The notes under the pieces: model-generated
Database searches by the model: none
The model's input: the letters and a program-made list of their open reading frames with translations, nothing else
Told to the model about the DNA's origin: nothing
Shown here: positions 12,396 to 24,755 of the stretch, piece after piece
Layout of the letters: every line of letters starts with the position of its first letter
Position numbering within the stretch: position 1 is the stretch's first letter
Program-made: the position numbers and the translations under genes
Assembly: GCA_029891345.1 (NCBI GenBank)
Contig: CM057005.1
Span: forward strand, 60,839,760 to 60,903,759
Source: Dryococelus australis
Taxonomy: Eukaryota; Arthropoda; Insecta; Phasmatodea; Phasmatidae
Reading direction: 5' to 3'
DNA length: 64,000 nucleotides

Positions 12396-12698
12396 GGCGT
12401 GATTGTAAATACGGCATTACTATTACTGGTAATTATTTTTCGGGTATGGTCAGTTTGTTTTCCTATTCGGAGTTGTTTTGTATTTCTTTATTTTAAGGGT
12501 TTATTGTTTAACAATTTTCCATTGCTCTATATAAAATAATTTAAAACAGATTTCAGTTAAATACTAGCGTTGTTCCACTTGATTTCAGAATGAAAAGTTG
12601 CATTCTGGTGTTACGATATATGTGGGATACGCTATTTAAAATTACGAAATAATGTTAATAAAAAGGCGTATTATTTTTTAAATTACAACAATGTTGTG

Positions 12699-12900
12699 GC
12701 CGACCTCCCGTGGCGTAGTAAGGTTTATGCGCCTCCGTTCTGAGAAGCAGGAGGTTCTGTTCTCGAATCCTAGGCAAGGCATGGGTGTTAGTTTACGTTA
12801 GGTCATACGTTCGGCTATAAATTAGTTAGCAAGCCGTACTCTGATAGAACCTTAGTCATAACATCGGAGGAAAAGTCCTATCCATTCCAATACAAACAGT
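12699..12900 (+). mobile_element. SINE-1 copy (tRNA-derived)
   Basis: Starts GCCGACCTCCCGTGGCGTAG, a tRNA-like A-box region, with a B-box-like TGTTCTCGAATCC about 60 bp on. It ends in a CAATACAAACAG tail. It aligns along its whole length with the better-kept copy at 24418-24601, including CATGGGTGTTAGTT and the CATAACA(C/T)CG block. These are retroposed by LINE machinery; no LINE is seen in this window. Confidence 0.85.
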
Positions 12901-14572
12901 GTCGTGTCATACATGCAGAGTTATTTTTAAAACGCAACACAGAGTTTTGATACGCTTGACATGTATTTTCAGAACTGTGGCAAAATTTTACAACATAAGG
13001 CAATATATACCTAGGTCTTTGATAAGTAAAATGAAATAAAAATTTAGAGAAAAAATTGTGAGATGCAGTGTTTCGTCAAATATTTCCACAAAAAATGAAA
13101 TGAAATGATACAATGAAAATCAAATAAAAAATACGATTAAGTCAATTTTCATAAGAATTGTGAACCTGCTATAATGTATTTAATACTTGTGATAAGTCAC
13201 GTTTATTACAATGTATAGCCAGTAATATTAGTGTGAACCTCTTCGCAAATATAGATCGGTGTTTATGTGTATGTTGATTTCTCTGTGTTAGAAAATTCAG
13301 AAGTTGTTCCCAAACTTGGATATACAGCTTATTAAATAACATATCCCGTTAAATTATTTGAACTCTAGCCTATATTTTTCTGAATTTCATTCAATAATGT
13401 GGCATTCACGGTCATTCACGAGCGAAAAGTGATTTTAGGCCAAATCTTGAAATGGTTTTCCTGAGCGTGTTCATTGGATTATAAAGTTTGGGAGGCGACT
13501 CAATACAAGAATTGAAGTAGAAGATACGTGTACCATTTCTGATCAATAATTAATTTTAAGGGAGTTACATACAATTTATACGTAAAGCGCAACATTTTTT
13601 AAAGAGGAAAACGAACATAGATATAAACAAAAATATATTTCGACAATGCATAGTTAAAAGATGATAACTGAGTTGTGTAATATACCGGAAGAGGCATTTA
13701 AAACAGGCCACCTTAATAAATCGGCCACTTGTAACGATAGAGGAAAATGTTTCAGACAAACGTTGTTTGGGGGAAAGGGGCCATAATGTTACGTTAGTAA
13801 ATAGGTGTGTTATACGCCGAGGGGTGGCGGAAATATGGGATTCAACTGCGATATGTTAAATGGGACGATGTGGTTTAATGTTCACATTTATAGTACGTGT
13901 GACACATGTTTGCGTTAATCTTGCGAAGAACTAGTTCAGAGGTGTGTAGTAAAGTATGTCATCCCATTTACAATACCGACGTTGACATCCCTCCCCTTTT
14001 CACCCCTCGAAGTATCAACCAAACTCTTAAGGTCAAATTATGACCTCTTTCACCACAACAACGTTTTTCTGAACCATTTTCTTCTATGTTTACAAGTGGG
14101 CGATTTATTAAGGTGTCCTGTTTTAAATGCCTTGTCCTGTATAATTGTAAACAGTCATTAAGAACCTAGGGGTTGGTATTCTCTTAAAGTATTAATTTTT
14201 TCCCCTGAGTATTTATAATATTTTCAATGCGGTTTATCACTCGCGGGTAGGAGCGATATAAAAAAGCTATATTTCTTTCAAATTTCGGAGTGATAATTAA
14301 CAGGCATTACCTGAGTTGAAAAACTTATAAATACTCTGGGATACAACAATATTCAATAAGACAAGAAGTTCGCAAGCCGTATTTTGCTAATGACGTCGAA
14401 AGTTATTAAAAGTATGTTTTTTGAGTATAATTACTTCATTCAGGTGATGAAATGCCAACGTTTAAACGACTTTTTTTATTTCATCTTTATCGATTATGCA
14501 TACCATCCTTACCAACCACCTTAGGTAAAATTTTGTTCATATTTTATACTGTATCTTTTAAACGAAAACACC
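12901..14572. other. AT-rich DNA, nothing recognised
   Basis: No tandem repeat, inverted-repeat element or coding-like frame was identified in this stretch. Confidence 0.5.
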
Positions 14573-14984
14573 TTAACGGGTCTGCCTACCAAGCTGGCAG
14601 TCGCATACTTCAAATGGGGAATCAATGTTAAACGAAATTCCTTCTTATTGCGCAAAATTTAAAGATAACTGTTCCAAACAAAAAACACATTGACGCTATT
14701 TTCTCAGAGGATATTTGCTACATAAAATTGTTTTTTGAGGAAAAAAAAATTATCCATCTTCTTTTGCTACATGTAACTTTCAATATTTACATTTTATAAA
14801 AAACACTAAACAAAAACATTGGCGAAATATTTCAACGTAGCATCATTCCTTAAGTAATTTCATGTAGAATTATTTTGGTTTGAAATAGTTATCTTTAAAA
14901 TTGGCGCAATGAGAACGATTTTCGTTTAACATTGATTCCCCATTTGAAGTTCGCAGCTGCCGGCTTGATAGGCAAGCCTGTTAA
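14573..14984. mobile_element. TTAA-flanked element with ~115-bp inverted repeats
   Basis: TTAA at 14573 is followed by CGGGTCTGCCTACCAAGCTG; the right end reads TTGATAGGCAAGCCTG followed by TTAA at 14981. The inverted repeats extend about 115 bp each, including CAAATGGGGAATCAATGTTA on both arms, leaving an AT-rich loop of about 180 bp. TTAA target duplication is characteristic of piggyBac and some other superfamilies (for example Kolobok and Sola3). No transposase is inside, so it is a non-autonomous fold-back element. Confidence 0.9.
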
Positions 14985-16904
14985 CGACGTGACATACTTC
15001 AAAGAACACGTGAATATGAAATTAAGTTATTAAATATTTTGTATAACGTCGCAAGATTACTCGCGCAAAGACGGGATTTCACAGTTACGATGGGCTCAAA
15101 ACAACTGGCTTTATGACAGCATGATTATAACGCCCAAGTTGCCCCGGCTGTCAAAAAGCTAATGCAGACTATCGCTGAGTAATACTGCCGATAAATAATT
15201 CAGTGAAGTGAGAACAGAAAACATGGAATACAATAGTTAAAAGCTTTTCATATGTTGGTCTTATTGTCCGAGTTAAATTATTTTCAATGCCATTGAATTA
15301 CTTTTATTACTTTTAGTGTTTTGTGTTTTTTTCGTCTATCCCGTACTCTCAGAACTCACTGAAATCCAGTTTTTTTTGTTTCAGCCTAACCTCTAGCGTT
15401 GTATAGACAACGTACTCGTGATATCGAATATTTCGTACGATTTCATCAGTTCTCCCTTGCTTGCACGAGACACCGGGAAATGTGATGATTTCATCTTCGG
15501 TTCTGCCTGCAATCCCACTCCACCTACAGATGTATGAAGCCATTTAACTCCCTTCTCCTCTCCTCCCTCCTCTTCCGTAGCATTCTCGGCAAGTAGCGTG
15601 GAGTGAATTGGGGGGGGTAATTCCAGTATTCTTACTCTCCTGGTAGCGAAATCCTTCTCGTTGGGGGGAGGGGGGGGGGGGGGGGGTCTTACTTGCACAA
15701 AATAGCTCCTTCCTTTTCCCCTTAACCACCCTCGTTAAGGGGGAGAGGACGTAAGCCTTCTAGTAGCCCGCGCGAGCATCCCCACGACCTCCGCGAGCAG
15801 TTGTGCAGACAACCGGGGCCCCCGTAACTCGAGTAGAGAAAACGAAATCTTACCGAAGACACCCGAAGTCTGCCCGAAGTCGAGGAGGGTCTACGGTCTA
15901 TTGCACAGACAACATAGGCTAATAATTATATATATATATATGTAACAGGTGGCAAGGTGTCTACGATACCACCAACATAACGAGACGAGAATGTGAATTC
16001 TACACTGTGTTCTAAATTTGGCAGTACCACAGAACCTACTTCGGCTCACGTTGATGAGCAAATTTATGGGATTAGATTCTCTCGTGATAGCCCTGAGTTA
16101 CAACCTATCTGTTTGTATGCTCCCTGAAACCCGTCACAAAAGGTGCACTGCAGACCTTTTGCTTGCGAGTTTACTTCTTTGGAGAGATTCAGGAGTCAGC
16201 ATGAAACTAATCCGAAAGTTGTTCATTTCCGTTTAGTTGGTGAGCACTACTGCCGCTATAATATTAAATTTTGTCTCACCGGCTGCAACTGCAGAATTCA
16301 CAGTCGTGAGAATACATGTCACTAACAAGAACTTCAGCTGAAATTGATTTTTCACTCTTTAACGTGATGAAATACAGCCACCACATTTCACAGATACGGA
16401 ATTTTGACATTTAAATTAATTCGTAAGAACTACACCTTACCTCCTTTAAAAAAAAAATCTATATATTTATGATATTATATATTCAAAACCTATATTATTT
16501 TAAAAAAGAAAGTTTCAATTATTATTAGTGTTAATATTCATTTTAAATTGGACATTAGTCGATAGGTTGGCTGTTGAGTTGAACCTCAAATATGGAGCTC
16601 CTATACAAATTAAAAGGTGAAATCTCCATTGCAAGAACATATTTCAACCATCGCATATGCGTATTAGAACTCTCGTCAACAAAATTAACTAAAAAAAAAA
16701 GCATATTAGTTGTGTCCCAAATACTGGATTTCACATTACTCACAAACTTAGCACATAAAATAAGATCTCACACGTTACACAAATGTTCGTATTTTGCTCT
16801 TAACATTTAAATATTGGATAAGTTTTAACATCTTAATAATTGTGTTTAGGATTTCACAAATTACGAACTAATCTTACGCCGGTTATTCCCAAAGGCACAA
16901 GGCT
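14985..16904. other. No gene seen; long G-run and short CpG-rich patch
   Basis: A nearly pure G tract of about 20 bases lies at 15664-15687, and makes a spurious proline-rich frame on the minus strand. A modest CpG-rich patch follows at 15740-15900, which could be regulatory but lacks a TATA box or recognisable first exon. The rest is AT-rich. Confidence 0.4.
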
Positions 16905-17165
16905 ACAAATAACACGCGAAAAGAAAGTGACGGCCAAAGAATTCAGCAAGGCTACTCCAGGCAGCTGGGAGAATTATCATGATGAGACAAGGGTGAACAA
17001 ATGACGGAATGCAAGGTTGGGAGAAATTGGATAACCTCGATAACACTCGCCGACCACTGGCTAAAAGGCAGAAAATATAAATGATGTCGCCTGGGAACGA
17101 ACTCAGATTGTCATGATGTAAGGTTGGTGGGTAAACCGCTCGGTAGCCAAAACGTTTGGGGATAA
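16905..17165 (-). mobile_element. Possible tRNA-derived SINE (minus strand)
   Basis: On the minus strand, TTGGCTACCGAGCGGTTTAC followed about 35 bp later by CTGAGTTCGTTCCCAGG resembles the A and B boxes of an RNA polymerase III promoter. The body would run left to about 16905. I found no second copy in the window, so neither the family nor the left end can be fixed. Confidence 0.4.
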
Positions 17166-18234
17166 AATTTGGTTCTTAAGAAAATTAGTTTTCGAAATTG
17201 AGCTTTACTATACAAAAACATTTTTAATGTATTATGAAATAGTTGTGCGTTACCTGATATGCATATCACTTCTTGTTAAATTTCGATAAAAAGCAAGATC
17301 TTAAAGTGTAGCACATATGGTTTTTATTGTTTAAATATTTAAACACTAACGCAAATGTTTTTAAAAAGAAATCATAGTCTTGCCGAGATGATAACCAATG
17401 ATTTATGATCCGGTAGGCCTGTTGAACAAATGGTGGATCACGTTTTAAAACCTCAGTTCAAAATGGGAGAGTACGTGCTTATCCACTGTGCAAGCCACTA
17501 GCCAATAGTTTATAGAGCTTAAAGAGAATAATAATTATTCTTATAACCAATGTGTTAATCTCTCCAAGAATTAAGTAATTTACGCCGAAATTTGGTTTGG
17601 GTAAGCAGATCTGTCAACGACTGCTTGCTTTTTTCACAGTCTCGTGGTGGATTTTTAAAAGGGGAATGAGTTGTCTAATTTGAATTTGCATTTTATTTAC
17701 GCTAAATATAATAACCATTCCCGCATATCTGATACGTGATAAATATATATTTATTATACCAAAATAAATTAAACATAATCAAATAAATAGGGCTTGAGAA
17801 CATAGTTGAGTATTTTTTGATTTCAGAAACATGACGTCTGAGTAAGTTATACCGCTCCAACCGGAAACTAACTTCTTTGATAACAAATATAAAGGTGTAA
17901 AGATTTTTATTTTATTTTATCAAAAGAGACTAGTGATTTTCGTTATCGTAATTATTTTAAGGCTATTTAAAATACAGTGTCTTAGGTAAATGCTCACATA
18001 TTCACGGTTTTTATTCTGCAACAAAGTTAACTGTTACAGGGAAAATGTCCGTTTTTTACGGTGTTTATACACCATCGAAAGTATAAAACTAAGTTTCATT
18101 TCTTTCCCTTCATCTCGGGACAAACTTAGGCATGTAGTATTATGTCATCAAAAATATGTATGAGATCGAAGTGTCTCAAATTCAAGTCGTATTCCTGATG
18201 TCGCGTTCCTCTCAAATGTCTTTAAATTCATTTT
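17166..18234. other. AT-rich DNA, nothing recognised
   Basis: No feature could be supported here. Confidence 0.5.
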
Positions 18235-18480
18235 AGTATTGTCGATATCTGTGCAGCTGAGATAAGCTGAGGCTAGCAGTAAACAGAGCAGGGTCGGTAA
18301 TAGTCACATTTGTTTAAGTATTGTCGATATCTGTGCAGCTGAGATAAGCTGAGGTTAGCAGTAAACAGAGCAGGGTCGGTAATAGTCACATTTGTTTTAG
18401 TATTGTCGATATCTGTGCAGCTAAGATAAGCTGAGGCTAGCAGTAAACAGAGCAGGGTCGGTAATAGTCACATTTGTTTA
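18235..18480 (+). repeat. Three tandem copies of an 82-bp unit
   Basis: Units begin AGTATTGTCGATATCTGTGC at 18235, 18317 and 18399 and differ at only a few positions (GAGGCTAG versus GAGGTTAG, CTGAGATA versus CTAAGATA). The near identity indicates recent expansion. Confidence 0.95.
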
Positions 18481-19907
18481 AGTAGTCAGTAACACCAGAA
18501 GGTACCAAAATCTTTGTAGTTTTACACAACTTCGTTTTCCGCTACACCGATTCTCTCTTGAAATAGCACAGAGAACTGAGCTATATATATATCATATAAC
18601 AGTCTTGAAATTATAATAAAAAAAAAAAAACAAAATTCCTGCCCTTTCGTGTATCTGATTTAACGTCTACACTGACGTATTTACAAGATGTCTATGACTC
18701 TCTGCCCAAGTCGAAACCACGGCAGCAATTACTGTGGGAAAATAAATCAAATGTAAGGCTTCTTGCAGACCCTCTTAGCATTCGAAATTCCGGGGTTATC
18801 CATTACCGGTTCTTGAACCCTCTCGTATCGTCCATAGGGTGAGAGTTATTCTTTTGTCAAAGACCAGACGAAACTTTCATCATTGTGAATTTTCCACCAG
18901 TAGTAGCACGAAACTTTCCTCAGTCTGACTTTGGGCTGGGTAATCAGTAATAAGCCCAAAAGGGAGCGCATCTTTGGGCTGACCCCCAGTAGGCAGTAAA
19001 CCGAAAAGATCGTTACTCAGTCCAAAATAACAGTCGGTGATGATGCAGCAACCTCGATAGTACGCAGCTGTCCGTACATATGTGTGATACAAGTTGCATA
19101 TTATAAGGCGCTCCAGCCGACGTATGGTTCTTTACTTCCCGTAACACGTACGCGTAAAAACTGGTGGATCGTATCACTATCATTGCGTGAAGAAGTGAAA
19201 ACTGCGAATTTTTTTTGCGATGACCTCGCGAATCCACAGGAATACACCAAATCGCATTGCAGATATGGTAGCAAAACTTGATGCCGCGATCATTACAGTC
19301 TGAGGAGATGCTGAATAATGTGGTAGGCAATATTCTTTGGCACGCGGCCGCATCCCAGCGAATGCACGGTGGGGTAACTTGGAACAACTTATGTATTTCC
19401 CGCCCGTCTAACAAAGTGCTTGAACCAGTATAATGGACAGGTAGTTCGGTTGTTTTGCTAGTGCTGTAAGTGGTGAGGCAATAATGTGCGCTCTCATTGC
19501 GTGATGTATCACATGTGAAATTTTATAATGTACGGTTTAGAGCCTTCATCGCGGCACCAGTTGTACAGTGGGTTCTCTATCCATCGTTTCTCAGTGGACT
19601 GACAAAATTTTTCAATACATATGAACTTTCAATGAATGTAGTCTTAACATGCAGATAAATAAAAAATGGGACCACAGAATATGCTCCACGGATGCGGGAT
19701 TTCAATCCATCTGAGTTCCATACATAGAGGTTCCACTAACTGGTGATGTGCCCCACACACTATCATGCGGTAAACTCACGGGGCCGCTGAAAACATACGG
19801 CTGGCCATATTACAAAATGACTCGAATATTTTCTGCACGGTTTTCTCTTCTCTACACAACTTCGGTGTTACAATCCGCCATTTTTTTTTCACACGGTGCA
19901 TAATGAT
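18481..19907. other. No gene seen
   Basis: Mixed DNA, with a (TA)n at 18583-18594 and an A-run at 18618-18632. A minus-strand frame of 133 codons at 19013-19414 has no recognisable domain and I did not accept it as a gene. Confidence 0.4.
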
Positions 19908-20342
19908 GAAGGCTGTCCACAGTAAACTATGTACTTTTGACATTAACATTTGAAAAAAAACGTTACTATTCCTCAATGCGTGTATTCCAACGCTGATATT
20001 GCATGCACCCAATAAAGTAGGCAATGTCGGAAATGCAGTAGTTTCGCGTCTTAAATTGGAATTCAAAGTCCCAGGTAAAATTTTGTTAATACTGAAATAA
20101 TTTCTTTTGATATCAGATTTTTTAGTGTACAGCTCCTATATAAATGTAAAAATTAGCGAATATCTACAATATTAACTTGTAGTACAAAATTTTCAATGTT
20201 TTACCCGGCCGACGTATGGAGAAAGTGATCAGGCCTCTGGCAATGTTAATTGTACATTTGGTGGTAGAATACACAATGTGCATACAAGTAGATCTTATGC
20301 AGGTCTTTCAAAAGGACTCATTTTATCGCGAACAGCCCATAT
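19908..20342 (-). mobile_element. MITE copy, main subfamily, diverged
   Basis: Reverse-oriented and clearly older copy. Left end GAAGGCTGTCCACAGTAAAC, right end GGACTCATTTTATCGCGAACAGCCC. Internal landmarks include GCACCCAATAAAGTAGGCAA and GCATACAAGTAGATCTTATG. About 435 bp, with many substitutions relative to the copy at 11358-11785. Confidence 0.8.
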
Positions 20343-21484
20343 CTGATTTCTTCCGGCTTTGCTGTGCCTTGTAGTTTGTTATTTTTGAACTGTGCGATGA
20401 ACTTTCCACGGGACACAAGTTTTGTTGGGATTTCGTGATTCTATTGCCTACACATGTTGTAGTTCCACATAGCTTAGGAAAACAACTTGTAACGGTGGCA
20501 GGAAATTTCTAAACTTACTTTTACGACGTAAAGTCTTATAAAAAGTGAATTATTCAATATTAACTGCGAAAAAGGACTTCTAAATTTTTATACGCAGAAG
20601 GATCAGAACTAGTGTATTAGAATAATTGCATTTATTACAATTCATCAGTATCACTTCATAGAAACACAAATAGCAAATTATCATTAAGTCGGTGGCGTGT
20701 TAATTACGTTTATTTATCCACGTAGTGGAAGCTACAAAAATGTGTTACAAAAATACCCGTAGGGCTTTCAAATTGTTTATTTAAACGCTAAGAGACTATA
20801 CATTACCATGTTCGAACGCTTTTTCTGAGTTTGGTTGGTAATATAAAATGATGATTTCTTTGCCACAATCTGTGATGTACTAATAGTCAGGGAAAAAAAA
20901 TTAATCCTGGCTTCTTCTTCTGGCCAAATAATAACACGCAAGGAAATGTTCCGCACATAGCAGACAGTGATTCCTAGCGACACTACGGGCAACAAACGAT
21001 GCGTATAATTGCCACTGAAACTAGTTAAAAGACCTTCACTTACGAATACTGAATGGCCATTTTAAAATCACCTTTTAAAAAAAAAAAAGTGTTCTAGGGA
21101 CAGGTCTGTGAAAGCCGTTATGAGAAATATTGACGATACCAGGGAAAAAAAGATTAGCAGTAAACATTGAAAATCAGAGTTGGTGTCATTTTGATGGGAT
21201 AAGAAGTGAGCTTAGCTCACTGAAGAGGACTCTTCTAAAGTAGAGAAGGAAATAAAAACGCAAATATCTGGCCAAAGCATTCTCTTCAGTAAAGAACATT
21301 TTTCTCCACCGCAAGCCAAGTGTGTATAATGGCCCCCTTCCCATATATTACCCCAGGGCGGCCCAATTTCAGCTGGGTTGGCGCTGGGCCATTAATACAC
21401 GTTAAGTTAGTTTCATCCTCTGCACCGCATCTCTCAAGCGCGCAGGGTAATCGAAGGCCTGTGCGGAGACAAATGTTAAGTCGG
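20343..21484. other. AT-rich DNA, nothing recognised
   Basis: No repeat or coding-like feature could be supported here. A short GC-richer piece at 21345-21440 precedes the SINE. Confidence 0.45.
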
Positions 21485-21644
21485 TGGGAGAGATTTGGGC
21501 GGCCCTTAACAGCGATGTCTCGAGGGACGGTGGTGGTGGACTGAGGTGGGTACGGAGCAGCGCCGGAATACAAGGATGGGATAAATGGGAGACCCCGGGA
21601 GAAAACCGCCTACCAGGGGCATCGTCCAGCGCGATTCCCCCATG

Positions 21645-22158
21645 CACAGAGAAGTAGGTTTTGTTGAATCAAACAAGATTTGTTTTGGTGCAACCAAATT
21701 ATTTGTTTGTATAGGGGCAGTAAAATATTTTGTTGCTGAAACGAACTTATTTTGTTGTTCTCATTAGGTTTGGGGCAAGATTTGTAAGATTTGGTTGGTG
21801 AAACTAAAGATTTGTTCGGATACACGTACATTGAGCAGTTTGGGACGATAAAAATAAATTTTACAAGTTCGGCCGAGTTTTGATCCTAGATCACCTGCGT
21901 CCGAGCAGTAATCTCAACTAACGTGACCACTGTTGACACCGGAAAGCTGTTAAATTGATATACTGTAAATACTGGGCAACATGTGCAAACAAATACATAT
22001 ATCAAGTTTTACAACTTCTCGTGCCAGTTTCTTGATGTGTTGTCTTATTAATGTGTTTGTACGATTGTTAAGCATCAATAGATGCACTAACAAACACGGT
22101 TACTGTCACAATCGTCACAAAAAATACAATCAAACTCTCGAGCTGTCAAATGAGTAGC

Positions 22159-22256
<98 letters not shown>

Positions 22257-22447
22257 GGTTCAACAAAATATGTTTGGTCCAACGACGCAGAGATTTTGTT
22301 TATTCAAACATATATTTTGTTAGAGAAACAGAAGTAATTTTGCTACTTTTCAAATTTTGTTTGCTGTACACAATATATTTTGTTGGGGCAACTAAATATA
22401 TATTTGGCCCTATACAAACAAATATTTTGTTCGATTTTCTCTCAGTG
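21645..22447. mobile_element. CACTG-type inverted-repeat element inside SINE-2
   Basis: Left end CACAGAGAAGTAGGTTTTGT; right end, reverse complemented, CACTGAGAGAAAATCGAACA. Comparison with other SINE-2 copies, which read ATGCGAAAA at this point, shows the insertion and suggests a 2-bp TG duplication. The arms are full of TTTTGTTGAA/ACAAACAA-type oligomers, so both can fold. The centre holds (CA)n and (TA)n runs. CACTG-like ends suggest the CMC (EnSpm/Chapaev/Mirage) group; this is an inference. No transposase is present. Confidence 0.75.
22161..22253. repeat. (CA)24 followed by (TA)22 microsatellite
   Basis: Pure dinucleotide runs: AC from 22161 to about 22208, then AT to 22253. They sit in the centre of the CACTG-type element. 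Confidence 0.98.
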
Positions 22448-22545
22448 TGCGAAAATCCTGGAGCGACCTCGCCGCGAATCGAACGCCAGTTTCGCCTACG
22501 GGGAAGGCGAGTAGTCCGGCCTCTATAACACCGCGGTCACACGAA

Positions 22546-23041
22546 TGTTAAAGGTTCCGCCTGTCTGCAGCTATTTTGCCCGTTCCAGGCATATAAATGC
22601 TTCAGCTCTAAGGCTGACTCTCTCTCTCTCTCACTAACCTTTCGCCTCATCGCCTCTATGCACTGACGTGCAGTATTTCGGTCGGCGACTCTTCTGAACT
22701 TGGCTGAACGGTGAAATCATATTTCTATAAATATAAAAGTATGATGTGTGCCTTAAGACAAACGTAATGCTTCCGCGTTAAAAATTTACCAGCTTTAACT
22801 GACTGAAAAAAAAAAAAAAAACCCTGTTTTAACCATCTTCCCAGCCCAACAATAATTATCCATAGAGCTTAAATGAGTAATGAAACTTGCCTTTGAGTAC
22901 GAAACGTTCCTTACATGCTTTTCTTATTTAGACATCGACATCAGCATAAAATACTCAAACGTTTTTGAATCACCCGTTTCATGCCGAAATTCTGCAAATC
23001 ACTTTCAGCCGGGCGGAGCCATTACTTCGTGGGGTAGTACT
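22546..23041. other. No gene seen; short CT repeat
   Basis: A (CT)n run lies at 22617-22633 and an A-run at 22806-22821. Nothing else is recognisable. Confidence 0.5.
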
Positions 23042-23463
23042 TATAGTCTATTCACGGTTTCGCCACACTTTTTGACTAAAACCTTTGAAACATCACATCA
23101 TGTATAACGTGGTTTGTTATTTCCTTAATACACTATGTATAACAAGCATTTTATGCTTGTATTAATGTAAAATACCTTATTTTTTCGTTAAATTGAACAT
23201 TTAATATTATTTTATCTATAAATTACATTTCATTCATAATAAATATGAAAAACAAAAGGGAGAAAATTGTCGTCTTGGTAATGCATAGTAAGAAATAGTT
23301 CTTATGCAAAATATTAATACACTGAGTGCACACGAATGCGGTGCGTTGTCCCATTGGCGTAATTTTCTACGCATTCTTAAGCTTGGTTTGCATGAGGCGG
23401 AGGAATATTCTGAAAGTAGAATTTGAGTAGGACTTCATAAAAGTTGGCAGTAACTGTGACTGG
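23042..23463 (-). mobile_element. MITE, second subfamily, inverted copy
   Basis: Begins TATAGTCTATTCACGGTTTC and runs to about CAGTAACTGTGACTGG. It is the reverse complement of the copy at 10965-11359, with landmarks TAGTAAGAAATAGTTCTTAT and GCATGAGGCGGAGGAATATT. It lies directly beside the main-subfamily copy on its right, the same neighbour pairing as at 11.36 kb. Confidence 0.75.
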
Positions 23464-23471
23464 AAGTAGCA

Positions 23472-23898
23472 TATAGGCTGTTCACGGTAAAATGAGCATT
23501 TTTGATAGCTCTGCTTAAGATCCACTCGTATACCCATCGTGTATTATTCTGCCTTATGTAAAATTAACACTGCAATGGGCCTTATCACCTAATTTATGCT
23601 TCAATCAAATGAAGCTGAGAAATGATTAGAAAACCAAATATTTTACAAATCTGCTAATTTTTACACTTCGATACATAAAAATAAACAGAAAGCGAAAGAA
23701 ATCATTAAGTACATTACAAATAGTTGTCTAACACTTTTTATTCGACGTTAAGATATGGAACTACTTTCCTTTCAACGTTACCAAGTTTACTGGGTGCATG
23801 TCACTCAGTGCGCCGGTTAAAATATATGCAGGCAGTGGCAGTGACTTTTTTCTAAGATTAATTTCTAAATTGCTCACTTTATCGTGAACAGCCTTTAA
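23472..23898 (+). mobile_element. MITE copy, main subfamily
   Basis: Begins TATAGGCTGTTCACGGTAAA and ends TGCTCACTTTATCGTGAACA GCCTTTAA. Internal landmarks match the copy at 11358-11785. Well preserved, ~427 bp. Confidence 0.92.
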
Positions 23899-24417
23899 TA
23901 TAGATGACTTTGGCACATATTATCTGGCATGATGGAACGGGATCCGTCCTCCATCTTGTTTGACGTCACAGGTGCGGCCGGCGGCCTTGTCCATCTACAC
24001 CCTCGCCACTCCCAACCCACATCCGGCCATTCCAGCGACCCTTAACCCTAAAAATTATTTTAATAAAAAAATTTCTGTAAAAATTATTTTATAATAAATT
24101 TATTAAATTAAAAAGTGCTTGCCCGCCACATTGGATTTTTTAATCATCATATCAGTTTAGTGTGTCATTGCAGATCATAATACCATTTTCCACTTTTTTC
24201 ATGTATGTAATTTAAAAAATGCAATCTATGAGGAACTGAAAAAAGGATTATGTTTGAAGAGACAAAGTAAGGGCATGCAAAAAATGTTTCTGCTTAAAAA
24301 AATAATGGACTATTCACATGTAATCAACGTACAATTTAGTTTATGCAATCTTGCTTATCAAAAGTTAACGTGTAGTTTCCGACTTCTAGTGGTTATTAAT
24401 TGGTTTTACTTTAAATA
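23899..24417. other. No gene seen
   Basis: Includes a small GC-rich patch at 23940-24040 (GACGTCACAGGTGCGGCCGG) followed by AT-rich DNA. I see no feature beyond that. Confidence 0.45.
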
Positions 24418-24601
24418 GCCGACCTCCCGTGGCGCAGTCTGTTGGTACGCCGCCGATCTTGGTTGCGGGAGGTTTGGGTTCAAATCCTAGATAAGGCATG
24501 GGTGTTAATTGAAGTTAGGTTATAAGATAGTTTGTAAGTCGCTTTCTGGTAAGCCTTCAGGCATAACACCGCAGGGCGTGAATAAACCCTTTACAATACA
24601 A
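24418..24601 (+). mobile_element. SINE-1 copy (tRNA-derived), well preserved
   Basis: Starts GCCGACCTCCCGTGGCGCAG with a canonical B box, GGTTTGGGTTCAAATCC, about 60 bp downstream. Then comes CATGGGTGTTAATTGAAGTT and a CAATACAATA tail. The head resembles a tRNA with A and B boxes in the right order. This is the better of the two copies and defines the family in this window. Confidence 0.9.
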
Positions 24602-24755
24602 TACTCTAGAATAAAACTTTTCATAGAAACGGAACAATTAATATAAATACTTACTTTACTTTTCTGTTAATTATTGAGTTTGGAGTTTGCACATTTGAGA
24701 ACGGCAAGAAACACTTCCAGATTACAGTAAAATCCTTTCGCGCAAGAAAATTATT

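Larger units (their letters stand above)
21485..22545 (-). mobile_element. SINE-2 copy split by a transposon
   Basis: The SINE body lies at 21485-21644 (GATTTGGGCGGCCCTTAACA, then CCCCGGGAGAAAACCGCCTA). Its tRNA-like head lies at 22448-22545 (CGCGAATCGAACGCCAGTTT, then GGCGAGTAGTCCGGCCTC). Together they match the intact reverse copy at 34845-35064. The ~800 bp between are a separate inverted-repeat element, so the SINE is older than that insertion. Confidence 0.85.

Noticed and set aside
12699-12780. tRNA gene
   Set aside because: A- and B-box-like sequences are present, but the cloverleaf is not complete and the sequence continues into a SINE body shared with another copy.
15393-15729. Minus-strand frames with proline runs
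   Set aside because: The prolines are the G-run at 15664-15687 read on the other strand.
19013-19414. 133-codon minus-strand frame
   Set aside because: No recognisable domain, no splice context and overlapping frames on the other strand; length alone is not convincing.
24418-24495. tRNA gene
   Set aside because: The head of a SINE-1 copy; the same body and tail follow as in the other copy.
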